The translations under genes and the position numbers were made by a program. DNA of 64,000 nucleotides from Streptomyces tropicalis (GTDB taxonomy: Bacteria; Actinomycetota; Actinomycetes; Streptomycetales; Streptomycetaceae), in the NCBI RefSeq assembly GCF_029269835.1, contig NZ_JARJBB010000001.1:372001-436000 (forward strand), written 5' to 3'. Below the pieces are notes generated by a model. The model did no database searches, was not told the origin of the DNA, and saw only the letters and a program-made list of their open reading frames with translations. Below are positions 52,050 to 63,619 of the stretch, piece after piece; position 1 is the first letter of the stretch; each line of letters begins with the position of its first letter.

Positions 52050-52109
52050 GCAAACACCATTTCGCCTGGTCAGCGACGTAGCTTGGCAGTCCCCGCGGAT
52101 GATGCAGGG
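52050..52109. repeat. Imperfect 60-bp direct repeat, copy B
   Basis: Partner of copy A, 1315 bp away. It abuts the ppdK terminator hairpin. Just upstream (51998-52019) is a small tandem AGGGCACAACG doublet. Confidence 0.65.
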
Positions 52110-52142
52110 AGGGGCGGCACCCCCGCACAGGGTGCCGCCCCT
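52110..52142. terminator. Hairpin at repeat B
   Basis: A perfect 12-bp stem (AGGGGCGGCACC / GGTGCCGCCCCT) with a 9-nt loop lies directly next to repeat copy B. Confidence 0.75.
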
Positions 52143-52151
52143 CCTCGTGTG

Positions 52152-52207
52152 CCGGAGTCCTCGTCGCGATCGGTCATGAGGGTCGGGGACCGCGACGAGG
52201 ACTCCGG
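52152..52207 (-). terminator. ppdK terminator
   Basis: A perfect 17-bp stem (CCGGAGTCCTCGTCGCG and complement) ends four bases before the ppdK stop codon. Confidence 0.82.
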
Positions 52208-52211
52208 GGCT

Positions 52212-54959
<2,748 letters not shown>

Positions 54960-55517
54960 GGGTCTCGACTCCTCGAGGACGCGGTGGCTGCCCTGACGGC
55001 CAGGAACATACCCAGATCGAAGGCTCATGGGGAGGTCCACTTGCGCGTCATACGTCTGTAACCACCCGTCCGCCAGCGGATCGAAAGTCAAAGCTTGGCA
55101 AGTCGTCAGGGCCGGATGTTTTCACTTCTTGAACGCAGGATGCCTTCCGAAGGCGTCCAGGCGCTCGTTTGAGCGGATCTCGACACGAGTGAGTTCGATC
55201 GATGAACGATCAAAGCGTGGCACTGAGTGCCACCCCTTGGAGAAGTGCAGTCGCCCATGATCCGCTCATCTGAGCGCACCCCCGATCAGGGGTGGCGAGA
55301 ATCACGCTGTCACAGCGGCCGCGATGTCACCATGCGGGCCCGCCCGCGGACACCCGGGAGGGATCCTCGGCCGAGCCCGGGACGGACCCTCGGCCGACCC
55401 CGGGAGAGACTCTCGGCCGAGCCCGGGAGAGACCCTCGGCCGAGCCCGGGAGGTGCTCCCCGTCGATCCTCCGGGAGGTGCTCCCGGGGGACATCCGGGT
55501 ACGCGGCTCCCCGCACG
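54960..55517. other. Long region upstream of ppdK with small inverted repeats and minisatellite
   Basis: About 558 bases. The half near ppdK is relatively AT-rich and holds inverted repeats GTGGCAC-TGA-GTGCCAC (55217-55233) and GATCG...CGATC near 55197, plausible regulatory sites. The other half holds a 23-bp minisatellite and GGGAGGTGCTCCC repeats near the ROK stop. No gene recognised. Confidence 0.5.
55365..55456. repeat. Four 23-bp tandem repeats
   Basis: Four consecutive 23-bp units, consensus starting CCTCGGCCGAGCCCGGGAGA, non-coding. Each has an internal CTCGGCCGAG palindrome or a close variant. Confidence 0.85.
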
Positions 55518-56984
55518 TCACAGGCCGAGCGCTCGCAGCCGCTCCTCCACCCGCCCGGGCGCGTAGAGGTGCTCCACCACCAGCGCGCCCGCGCCCACCA
55601 GACCGGCCCGCTCGCCCAGCCGCGAGGTCAGCACCTCCAGGTGGGCCGTGGAGCGCGGCAGCGCCCGCTGGTACAGCAGCTCGCGCACCCCGGTGAGGAA
55701 CGCCGTCCCCGCCAGGTCGCCCGCGATCATCAGCACCCCGGGGTTGAGCAGGGTGACGACGGTGGCCAGCACGTCGCCGACCGCCCGGCCCGCCTCGCGC
55801 GCGAGCGCCGCCGCCTGCGGATGCCCCGCCGCCAGCAGGTCCCGCACGTCGGAGCCGGAGGCCGCCGGCACCCCGGACTCGGCCAGCCGCGCCGCCACGG
55901 CACCCCCGCTCGCCACCGCCGCCAGGCACCCGCGCGACCCGCACCGGCACAGCGCGTCCGCGCCCACCCGGATGTGCCCGATGTCCCCCGCTCCCCCGTC
56001 GACGCCCCGGTAGAGCGCGCCGTCCACCACCACGCCGGCACCGATCCCGGTGGACACCTTGACCAGGACGAAGGCGGAGCAGTCCGGGTGGCCGGTGCGC
56101 TGCTCGCCGTACGCCATCAGATTGGCGTCGTTGTCGACGAGCACCGGGACCGGGTCCGCGCCGGTGTGCTCGGTGAAGGCGCGGCCGAGGCGGCCCCGTA
56201 TGTCGTAGCCGTCCCAGTCCGGCATGATCGGCGGCTGCACCACACGGCCCGTCGCGCCGTCGACCGGGCCCGGCACCGCCAGTCCGATGCCGCACACCTC
56301 CTCCGCCCGGCGCCCCGCCGCGGGCAGCAGGCCGGCGAACCACGCCCCGAGCAGGCCGAGCACCACCTCCGGGCCGTCCTCGACGAGCAGCGCCCCGGTG
56401 TGCTCGGCGAGCACCTCGCCACCGAGCGAGAGGACCGCGGCGCGCGCGTGCCGGGTGTCGAGCTCGGCGGCGAGGACGACGGCGTGGGTGTCGTCGAACT
56501 CGAGGGTGACGGACGGGCGGCCGCCGAGCGGCGAGCCGACCGGCCCGACGGCTCCCTCGCGCAGCCAGCCGGCGCGGAACAGCCGGTCCAGGCGCTGGCC
56601 GACGGTGGCCCGGGACAGCCCGGTGGCCTGCTGGAGGGCGCCGCGGGTGACGGCACGGCCGCTGCGCACCAGGGCGAGCAGGTCGCCGGCGCCGGTCCGG
56701 GCCCGCCCGCCGCCGGGGTCGGCGGCGGGAGCGGAGCCGGTCTCCGCGGCGGGACCGGTGCCGCGGGCGCCGACCGGAGCCGTGTCGCGCTCGGTGGCCC
56801 GCACGGTGGCCCGAGGGCCGCCTGCGCGGTCCTGCCCGGTGTCCCCGGTGCCGCCTGCGCGGTCCTGCCCGGCGGGCCCGGCGCCCGCCGGAGCGGTGTC
56901 CCGTGCGGTGGCCGGACCGGTGCCGCGTGCGCTGCCCGGCGCGCCGCCCCGCTCCGCGCTCCGGCCGGTGCTCCGTCCCGTCAT
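55518..56984 (-). CDS. ROK-family transcriptional regulator
   Basis: ATG 56984 is chosen over GTG 56990 because AAGGGGG then sits 5 nt away; 488 aa. The first ~95 residues are Gly/Ala/Thr/Arg-rich with internal repeats (GQDRAGG twice) and look disordered. Then the winged HTH (RGALQQATGLSRATVGQRLD) and the ROK domain: GGEVLAEHTG, GIGLAVPGPVD, VDNDANLMAYGE, VSTGIGAGVVVDGALYRG and the zinc motif CRCGSRGCLAA. It probably represses the divergent glycoside hydrolase operon in response to a sugar. Confidence 0.92.
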   Translation of the reverse strand: MTGRSTGRSAERGGAPGSARGTGPATARDTAPAGAGPAGQDRAGGTGDTGQDRAGGPRATVRATERDTAPVGARGTGPAAETGSAPAADPGGGRARTGAGDLLALVRSGRAVTRGALQQATGLSRATVGQRLDRLFRAGWLREGAVGPVGSPLGGRPSVTLEFDDTHAVVLAAELDTRHARAAVLSLGGEVLAEHTGALLVEDGPEVVLGLLGAWFAGLLPAAGRRAEEVCGIGLAVPGPVDGATGRVVQPPIMPDWDGYDIRGRLGRAFTEHTGADPVPVLVDNDANLMAYGEQRTGHPDCSAFVLVKVSTGIGAGVVVDGALYRGVDGGAGDIGHIRVGADALCRCGSRGCLAAVASGGAVAARLAESGVPAASGSDVRDLLAAGHPQAAALAREAGRAVGDVLATVVTLLNPGVLMIAGDLAGTAFLTGVRELLYQRALPRSTAHLEVLTSRLGERAGLVGAGALVVEHLYAPGRVEERLRALGL

Positions 56985-56990
56985 ACGCAC

Positions 56991-57106
56991 CCCCTTGTGT
57001 TCATCAAGTCTGCATTACATAGTGAGTTGTGCGTGTTAAATAGACGTAACCCTACGGCAGCCACGACCGGCCCGGTCGAGCCGGACGTCTCTTCGGGGAG
57101 CCCCGA
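56991..57106. promoter_or_regulatory. AT-rich divergent promoter region
   Basis: The ROK and MGH genes diverge from a 116-bp gap that is the most AT-rich DNA in this part of the window. It contains GTTAAATAGACGTAAC (57035-57050, an imperfect inverted repeat) and TTACATAGTGAG, candidates for ROK binding or -10 elements. Confidence 0.5.
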
Positions 57107-58825
57107 GTGGAACGCACCGCCCACCGCACCGCCCACTCCGCCCCTGCCTGCGATCCTCCGCGGGCGCACGGCGCTCTGCACGCGGCGGCCGCACGGGTGC
57201 TGGCGGACAGTTGGACGGGCCGGTCGACGGTCCCCTCGCGCGGCCTGTACCCGCACCAGTGGTCCTGGGACTCGGCGTTCATCGCCGTCGGCCTGCGGCA
57301 CCTGTCGCCGTTACGGGCCCAGACCGAGCTGGAGACGCTGCTGGCCGCCCAGTGGGCCGACGGGCGGATCCCGCACATCGTCTTCAACCCCTCCGTGCCC
57401 CTCGGGGCGTACTTCCCGAGCCCCGACTTCTGGCGCTCCTCGACGGCCGGGCGTGCCCCGGGCGCCCCGGCCGCGGTCGAGACCTCGGGACTGGTGCAGC
57501 CGCCGGTGCACGCGCTGGCCGCCTGGCTGGTGCACTGCGCCGACCCCCGGCTGTCCCGGGCCCGCGGCTTCCTCGCCCGCGTCCACCCGCGCCTCGCGGC
57601 CTGGCACCGCTATCTGCTGCACCACCGGGACCTCGGCGGCGGCGGGCTCGCGGCCGTGGTCCACCCGTGGGAGCAGGGCATGGACAACAGCCCCTGCTGG
57701 GACGTGCCGCTCGCCCGGGTCGCCCCGGCGCCGGCCCGCTCCTTCCGCCGCGCCGACCTCGACCACGGCTCCCCCGAGGACCGGCCCACCGACCTGGACT
57801 ACGGGCGCTACGTGCGGCTCGCGGCGGACTACCGCGACGGCGGCTACCGGGACGGCCCCGGCGGCGGCGCGGGCGCCTTCGCGGTGGAGGACCCGGCCTT
57901 CAACGCGCTGCTCGCCGCCTCCGAGCACGCGCTGGCGCGCATCGCCCGGGAGCTGGGCGCGGCGGGCACGGCCCGGCACGCGCGCGCCGAACGGCTCACC
58001 GCCGCGCTGGTCGAGCGGCTCTGGGACCCGGCACGGGGCATCTTCCTGTGCCGGGACCTGCGCGCCCCGGCACAGGCGCCGGAGCGACCGGTCCCCGGTC
58101 CGGCAGCCGGGCTGCGTGTCTCCGGTCCGGTGACACGGGGTCACGCCTCCGGTCCGGTGACACGGGGTCACGCCTCCGATCCGGTGGACCGGGGTCACGC
58201 CTCCGATCCGGTGGCCGGGGGTCACCCGTCCGGTCCGGTCCCCGAGCGGCCGGTCCCCGGCACGGGGGCCGGGAGTCACGGCTCCGCTCCGGTGCCCGAG
58301 CGTCAGGTGCCCGGTCCGGGAACCGGTCCCCCGGGCGCCGGGCTGGTGCCCGAGCTCTCGGTCTCCGGGCTGGTGCCCCTGCTGCTGCCCGGCCTGCCCC
58401 CCGGGATCGTCGCCGCATTGGTGCGCACCCTGCGCGGGCCGCACTTCGCACTGGGCGGTGCCACCCGGCTGGTCGCAAGCTACGACCTGATCGGCGAGTC
58501 CTTCGACCCGCACCGCTACTGGCGGGGGCCGGCGTGGTTCAACACGAACTGGCTGGTGGAGCGCGGGCTGCGGGCGCACGGCGAGCGGGAGAGCGCCGAC
58601 GCGCTGCGGGAGGCGGTCCTGCACACCGCCGGAGCGACCGGCTTCGCCGAGTACGCCGACCCGTACACCGGCGAGGCACGCGGCGCCCCCGGCTTCGGCT
58701 GGACCGCCGCGCTCGCGCTCGACCTGCTGCACGACCCCTGCGGGCAGGGCGTGTCCGCCGCGGGCCCGGGCACGTTCGACACCAGTGAGGCAGCCAAGGA
58801 CGTCAAGGGAGGGGACCGGGGATGA
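57107..58825 (+). CDS. MGH1/GH63-like glycoside hydrolase, carries a TTA codon
   Basis: 572 aa. The (alpha/alpha)6 barrel of MGH1/glucosylglycerate-hydrolase-like enzymes is visible: SRGLYPHQWSWDSAFIAVGL, GRIPHIVFNPS, HPWEQGMDNSPCWD, DLIGESFDPHRYWRGPAWFN and TNWLVERGLR. Between the two halves lies ~100 residues of low complexity with four 9-residue repeats. Codon 69 is TTA (57311), so translation needs the bldA tRNA. It overlaps the debranching gene by ATGA. Divergent ROK gene suggests sugar control. Substrate is probably an alpha-glucoside. Confidence 0.85.
   Translation: MERTAHRTAHSAPACDPPRAHGALHAAAARVLADSWTGRSTVPSRGLYPHQWSWDSAFIAVGLRHLSPLRAQTELETLLAAQWADGRIPHIVFNPSVPLGAYFPSPDFWRSSTAGRAPGAPAAVETSGLVQPPVHALAAWLVHCADPRLSRARGFLARVHPRLAAWHRYLLHHRDLGGGGLAAVVHPWEQGMDNSPCWDVPLARVAPAPARSFRRADLDHGSPEDRPTDLDYGRYVRLAADYRDGGYRDGPGGGAGAFAVEDPAFNALLAASEHALARIARELGAAGTARHARAERLTAALVERLWDPARGIFLCRDLRAPAQAPERPVPGPAAGLRVSGPVTRGHASGPVTRGHASDPVDRGHASDPVAGGHPSGPVPERPVPGTGAGSHGSAPVPERQVPGPGTGPPGAGLVPELSVSGLVPLLLPGLPPGIVAALVRTLRGPHFALGGATRLVASYDLIGESFDPHRYWRGPAWFNTNWLVERGLRAHGERESADALREAVLHTAGATGFAEYADPYTGEARGAPGFGWTAALALDLLHDPCGQGVSAAGPGTFDTSEAAKDVKGGDRG
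58121..58228 (+). repeat. Four 27-bp in-frame repeats
   Basis: Four tandem 27-bp units encode variants of SGPVTRGHA. Units 1 and 2 are identical; 3 and 4 have diverged. They lie in the insertion between the barrel halves of the MGH enzyme, so they add a flexible linker. Confidence 0.93.
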
Positions 58826-60759
58826 CGGACCGGCATCATCTGCTCGTGCACGGAACGACGTTCGCCGCCGTGGGTGACGGAGGGGACATCAGCGGCGTGC
58901 GCCACGGCCCCTCCCCGGACGGGCTGTTCGTGCGCGACGCCCGGCATCTGAGCCGGTGGCAGCTCACCGTCGACGGGGCGGTCCCCGAGACGCTGACCCC
59001 GGTCGCGGACGGCGACACCGCGCGCTGCGTACTGGTGCCGCGCGGCGGGCGCACCGAGCCGCCGGCGTACACGCTCTTCCGCGAACAGGCCGTCGCGGAC
59101 TCCGCGTTCGTGGAGTGCCTGAGGGTGACCAGCAACCGTCCGGTGCCGACGACGGTGCACCTCGCGGTGACCGCCGACGCCGACTTCACCGACCAGTTCG
59201 AGCTGCGCTCCGACCACCGCACCTACGCCAAGGCCGGTGCGGTGCGCTCCCGCGAGGTCCTCGGCGACGGCGTCGAGTTCCGCTACCGGCGGGCCGAATG
59301 GCGGTCCTGCACGACGGTCACCGCGGACCCCGCGCCGGACGCCGTGGAGGAGACCGGCACCGGCGCCCGCCGCCTGGTGTGGGCCCTGGACCTCGCCCCG
59401 CACGCCTCGGCGGTGCTGACGCTGCGGGTGATGGCCCGCCCGCACGGGGACCGGCGGGCGGTGCGTGTGCCGCGTTCGCCGTCCGCCGTGCACGACCAGC
59501 GCGTCTCGGCCGAGGACCGGTTCGTGGAGGGCATCGCCTTCCCCACCGACTGGCCGGAGCTGGCGGCGGCCTGCGTCCGAGGCCTGTCCGACCTGGCCGC
59601 GCTCCAGGTCCCGGCGGCCGGCCCGGACGGCGAGGACCTGCGCGTCCCGGCGGCCGGCGCACCCTGGTTCCTCACCCTGCTGGGCCGCGACGCGCTGCTC
59701 ACCTCGCTGTTCGCCCTCCCCTACCGGCCCGGTCCCGCCGAGGCCACGCTGCTCGCGCTCGCCGCGACCCAGGCCCGGCGGGCCGACCCGGAGTCGGTCG
59801 CCGAGCCCGGCAAGATCGCGCACGAGGTGCGGCAGGGCGAGCTGGCGCACTTCGGCCAGGTGCCCTTCGGGCGGTACTACGGTTCCGTCGACGCCACCCC
59901 GCTGTTCCTGGTGCTGCTGGGCGCCTACGTGGAGCGGACCGGGGACACCGGACCGGCCCGGCGCCTGGAGCCGCACGCACGCGCCGCCGTCGCCTGGATG
60001 CTGGACCACGGCGGCCTCACGGCGCGCGGCTATCTCGTCTACCGGGCCGACCGGGGCGGGCTCGCCAACCAGAACTGGAAGGACTCCCCCGGTGCCATCT
60101 GCTCCGCCGACGGCACCCGGCCCACCGGTCCGGTGACGGCGGCGGGCGCCCAGGGATACGCGTACGACGCACTGCGCCGCACGGCGTGGATCGCGCGCAC
60201 GGTGTGGCAGGACGAGGTGTACGCCGCGCTGCTGCAGCAGGCGGCCGGCGATCTGCGCGACCGCTTCCAGCGGGACTTCTGGATGCCCGACCGCTCCTTC
60301 CCGGCGCTCGCCCTGGACGGCGAGGGCAACCGGCTGGACGCACTCGCCTCCGACGCCGGGCACCTGCTGTGGTCGGGGCTGCTGGACAAGGAGTACGGGG
60401 AGGCGGTGGGCCGCAGGCTGCTGGAGCCGGACTTCTTCTCGGGCTGGGGCGTGCGGACGCTCGCGGCCGGGCAGCCGGCGTACCACCCGCTGTCGTACCA
60501 CCGCGGCTCGGTGTGGCCGCACGACAACGCGCTGATCGCGCTGGGCCTGGCCCGCTACGGTCTGCACGACGAGGCGCGCACGGTCGCCCACACCCTGGTC
60601 GACGCGGCGGCCGCCACCGGGCACCGGCTGCCGGAGGTCCTCGCGGGCTACGGCCGCGACACCCACCCCGAGCCGGTGCCGTACCCGCACGCGTGCGTGC
60701 GCGAGTCCCGTTCGGCGGCGGCTCCGCTGGCACTGCTCTCCGCGGTCGGCGGCGCGTAG
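58822..60759 (+). CDS. Glycogen-debranching-like protein (amylo-1,6-glucosidase family)
   Basis: ATG 58822 within the upstream stop; 645 aa. N-terminal debranching-enzyme domain (LLVHGTTFAAVGDGGDISG, GLFVRDARHLSRWQL, DADFTDQFELRSDHR) and the C-terminal GH133-type barrel (FLTLLGRDALLTSLFALPY, EPGKIAHEVRQGELAHFGQ, YYGSVDATPLFLVLLGAYVE, NWKDSPGAICSADG, HRGSVWPHDNALIALGL). It should act on alpha-1,6 branches or on oligoglucosides together with the coupled MGH enzyme. Confidence 0.92.
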   Translation: MTDRHHLLVHGTTFAAVGDGGDISGVRHGPSPDGLFVRDARHLSRWQLTVDGAVPETLTPVADGDTARCVLVPRGGRTEPPAYTLFREQAVADSAFVECLRVTSNRPVPTTVHLAVTADADFTDQFELRSDHRTYAKAGAVRSREVLGDGVEFRYRRAEWRSCTTVTADPAPDAVEETGTGARRLVWALDLAPHASAVLTLRVMARPHGDRRAVRVPRSPSAVHDQRVSAEDRFVEGIAFPTDWPELAAACVRGLSDLAALQVPAAGPDGEDLRVPAAGAPWFLTLLGRDALLTSLFALPYRPGPAEATLLALAATQARRADPESVAEPGKIAHEVRQGELAHFGQVPFGRYYGSVDATPLFLVLLGAYVERTGDTGPARRLEPHARAAVAWMLDHGGLTARGYLVYRADRGGLANQNWKDSPGAICSADGTRPTGPVTAAGAQGYAYDALRRTAWIARTVWQDEVYAALLQQAAGDLRDRFQRDFWMPDRSFPALALDGEGNRLDALASDAGHLLWSGLLDKEYGEAVGRRLLEPDFFSGWGVRTLAAGQPAYHPLSYHRGSVWPHDNALIALGLARYGLHDEARTVAHTLVDAAAATGHRLPEVLAGYGRDTHPEPVPYPHACVRESRSAAAPLALLSAVGGA

Positions 60760-60987
60760 GACCGGTCCGGCCGGTCCCGGTCAGGGGCCGGGCTCGGTCC
60801 GGCCGCGCCCGGGTCCCCGCCGGGCGGGCGGGACGGGCCGCCGGGCGCGGGTTGGCGAGCCGTTTGCCGGGTGTTTGCCGACCTGCGTGAACGGGTGGGA
60901 CGGGCGGCCCGTACGGGACGGCGGCGGGTCGTGCCTCCCCAGCGCGGCCCGCCCCTTGGCCAGGCCGCGCACGGAAGGACCTTCGGG

Positions 60988-63534
60988 GTGCCCCAGCAGA
61001 CGAGTACACGCCGGTCATCGGGCACGGGCGGGGCGGACGAGTCCGGCTCCGCGCCCTCGGACGAGGGGCCGAAGGCCCCGTCCGACCCGTCGGCCCCGCC
61101 CCAGCCCTCCAGCACATCGGACGCGCCGGACGGCCCGGGCGCCGACGACGGCTCCGCCGCCGAACCGTCCGGCCGAGGCGGGCCCGGCGGGCCCACGGCC
61201 TCCTCCGAACCGGCGGGAACGTCCGACCGCGCCCCGGCCACCGGGCCCCGCGCGGAGGACCCCCCCGCGGCCGCATCCGCCCCGGGCACCGCGGACGGGA
61301 CCGAGACCGCTTCCGGCGCCGAAGGCACACCGGCCGCGGACGGCGCGGAGACCTCCACCGGCGGGAGTCCCACCACCGGCGCGAGGGCCACGCCCGGCCA
61401 GGACGGCACCACCGCCACGGCGGCCCCGGACGACGCCGAGACCACTGCCGGGGCCGACGGCGCGGACCGTCCGGCAGACGCGGACCGTCCGGCAGACGCC
61501 GACGGTCCGGCAGGCGCGGACCGTCCGGCAGGCGCGGACCGTCCGGCAGGCGCGGGCGGCACCGAGACCGCTCCCGGCGACGGTGGTGACGGTGCGGAAC
61601 ACGCCGAGACCGCCCCCGGGGACGGTGGTGACGGTGCGCAACACGCCGAGACCGCTGACAGGGACGGTGGCGACGCCTCGGACGGCACCGAGACCGCCCC
61701 CGGGGACGGTGGTGACGGTGCGCAACACGCCGAGACCGCTGACAGGGACGGTGGCGACGCCTCGGACGGCACCGAGACCCCTCCCGGGGACGGTGGTGAC
61801 GGTGCGGAACACGCTGGGGTCGCCACCGGGGACGGTCTGCCGCCCCGGGGGCCGGTGTGGGCGCCGGGGTGGCGGGTGCGGCGGTGGCGTGCCGGGAACC
61901 CGCGGGCCGCCCGGGCCCTGTCGCTCGCCGTCACGGCGCTGGCCCTCGTGGTCGTCGTGGCCGCGCTGCTCCTGCCGAACAAGCGGGAGCAGTTCGAGCT
62001 CGCGCAGTTCACCCGCATCCCCGTGGAGGCGCTGCTCGGCGCGGCCGTGCTGATCGCGCTGCCGCGCCGGCCGCGACTGGCCGTCGCGGCCCTCGGCGGG
62101 GTGGCGCTCGGCGTGCTCACCGTGCTGAACCTGACGGACGTCGAGTTCAACCAGTACCTGGGCCGCAGCTTCAACGTCATCCTGGACTGGCAGCTGCTGG
62201 GCGACGCCCAGTCCTACCTCGCGGACGCCCTGGGCCCGACGACGGCGCTGCTCGCCGCCGTCGGCGCGGCCCTGCTGGTGGCCGCGGTGGTCGCCGTGAT
62301 GGCGCTGGCGACCGTCCGCGTGGGCACCTTCCTCGCCCGCAACCGGGCCCGCTCCACCCGCGGGCTGCTCCTGGTGAGCGCCCTGTGGATGACCTGCGCC
62401 ACCCTGAACGTGCAGGTCTCCGGTGTCCCCGTGGCCGCCGAGCACACGGTGACGATGCTCAAGTACCACGAGCAGGCGCTGCGTTCGACGATCCGGGACG
62501 AGCAGGCCTTCGCGAGGACGGCGCAGGCCGACGCCTTCGGCAACACCCCGGGCAGCCAGCTGGTGCCCGCCCTGCGCGGCAAGGACATGCTCTTCACGTT
62601 CATCGAGAGCTACGGCCGCAGCGCCGTCGAGGACCCGATCATGGCGCCCGGCGTCGACCGCACCCTCGACACGAGCACGCAGGCCCTGGCCAGGGCGGGC
62701 TTCCACGCCAAGAGCGGCTGGCTGACCTCGGCGACGTACGGCGGCGGCAGCTGGCTCGGGCACTCCACCTTCATGTCGGGCCTGTGGGTCGACAACCAGA
62801 ACCGCTACCGCACGGTGACCGCGGGACAGCACCTCACGCTCACCGACGCCTTCAGGAAGACCGGCGCCTGGGACACCGTCGGTGTCATGCCGGGCGTGCA
62901 GAAGGGCTGGCCCGAGGCGAAGTGGTACGGCCTGGACAAGGTCTACAACGCCTTCCAGATGGGCTACCGCGGACCGAAGTTCAGCTGGTCGACCATGCCC
63001 GACCAGTACGCGCTGCAGTCCTTCCAGCGGCTGGAGCACGGCCGGAAGCGCGACAAGCCGCTGATGGGCTTCGTCATCCTGACGTCCAGCCACCAGCCCT
63101 GGGCGCCGATCCCGAGGATGGTCGGCTGGGACCAGCTCGGCGACGGCTCGGTCTTCAAGGGGATCGAGGCGGCCGGAACCAAGCCCGCCGACATCATCAC
63201 CGACCCCACCCGCTCCCGCCAGGAGTACGGCAAGTCGATCCAGTACTCGGTGACCGCCCTCACCCAGTGGCTGGAGCGCTACGGCAACGACAACACCGTG
63301 CTGGTCTTCCTCGGCGACCACCAGCCCATCTCCCGGGTCAGCGGCAACCACGCCAGCCGTGACGTGCCGTGCGCCGTCGTCGCGAAGGACCCGAAGGTGC
63401 TCGACCGGATCTCGGGCTGGGGGTGGACCGATGGTCTGCGTCCGGCCCACAACGCCCCGGTGTGGAGGATGAGCGCCTTCCGGGACCGCTTCCTGACGGC
63501 CTACGGCTCCGTCCCGCACCCGTCCACCGGCTGA
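60988..63534 (+). CDS. LTA-synthase-like sulfatase-fold membrane protein
   Basis: Start chosen at GTG 60988 (VPQQTSTRRSSG) with GGAAGGA upstream; 848 aa. Residues 1-300 are an acidic Ala/Gly/Thr/Glu-rich disordered tail with two tandem repeat families. About five membrane helices follow (nt ~61.9-62.4 kb), then an extracellular alkaline-phosphatase-superfamily domain with metal-ligand motifs FIESYGR (~residue 535), the likely catalytic Thr in SATYGGGSW, FVILTSSHQPW and LGDHQP (~775). Such proteins transfer phosphoglycerol or similar groups in wall-polymer assembly. Soluble tail location is cytoplasmic. Confidence 0.9.
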   Translation: MPQQTSTRRSSGTGGADESGSAPSDEGPKAPSDPSAPPQPSSTSDAPDGPGADDGSAAEPSGRGGPGGPTASSEPAGTSDRAPATGPRAEDPPAAASAPGTADGTETASGAEGTPAADGAETSTGGSPTTGARATPGQDGTTATAAPDDAETTAGADGADRPADADRPADADGPAGADRPAGADRPAGAGGTETAPGDGGDGAEHAETAPGDGGDGAQHAETADRDGGDASDGTETAPGDGGDGAQHAETADRDGGDASDGTETPPGDGGDGAEHAGVATGDGLPPRGPVWAPGWRVRRWRAGNPRAARALSLAVTALALVVVVAALLLPNKREQFELAQFTRIPVEALLGAAVLIALPRRPRLAVAALGGVALGVLTVLNLTDVEFNQYLGRSFNVILDWQLLGDAQSYLADALGPTTALLAAVGAALLVAAVVAVMALATVRVGTFLARNRARSTRGLLLVSALWMTCATLNVQVSGVPVAAEHTVTMLKYHEQALRSTIRDEQAFARTAQADAFGNTPGSQLVPALRGKDMLFTFIESYGRSAVEDPIMAPGVDRTLDTSTQALARAGFHAKSGWLTSATYGGGSWLGHSTFMSGLWVDNQNRYRTVTAGQHLTLTDAFRKTGAWDTVGVMPGVQKGWPEAKWYGLDKVYNAFQMGYRGPKFSWSTMPDQYALQSFQRLEHGRKRDKPLMGFVILTSSHQPWAPIPRMVGWDQLGDGSVFKGIEAAGTKPADIITDPTRSRQEYGKSIQYSVTALTQWLERYGNDNTVLVFLGDHQPISRVSGNHASRDVPCAVVAKDPKVLDRISGWGWTDGLRPAHNAPVWRMSAFRDRFLTAYGSVPHPSTG
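61462..61551 (+). repeat. Five 18-bp in-frame repeats
   Basis: Five tandem units encode ADRPAD/ADGPAG/ADRPAG variants. They lie in the disordered N-terminal tail of the sulfatase-fold protein. Confidence 0.92.
61564..61815 (+). repeat. Six 42-bp in-frame repeats
   Basis: Six tandem 42-bp units encode 14-residue blocks of two alternating types, ETAPGDGGDGAQHA-like and ETADRDGGDASDGT. The order (A,A,B,A,B,A) suggests duplication of an A-B pair. Confidence 0.95.
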
Positions 63535-63546
63535 CCGGCCCGGGAC

Positions 63547-63592
63547 GGCGAAGGCCCCCACCGCCCGCGACGGGACGGTGGGGGCCTTCGCC
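63547..63592. terminator. Bidirectional terminator
   Basis: A perfect 17-bp stem (left arm 63547-63563, right arm 63576-63592) with a 12-nt loop separates the convergent sulfatase-fold and dusB genes. Part of the arm reads GAAGGCCCCCACCG. Confidence 0.9.
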
Positions 63593-63619
63593 GCGCCGGG
63601 CGGGGGCCGCCGGGGCGCT

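Noticed and set aside
55365..55456. CRISPR array
   Set aside because: The 23-bp units abut each other with no spacers and no cas genes are nearby.
58121..58228. CRISPR array
   Set aside because: The 27-bp units are contiguous with no spacers, in frame within a coding gene.
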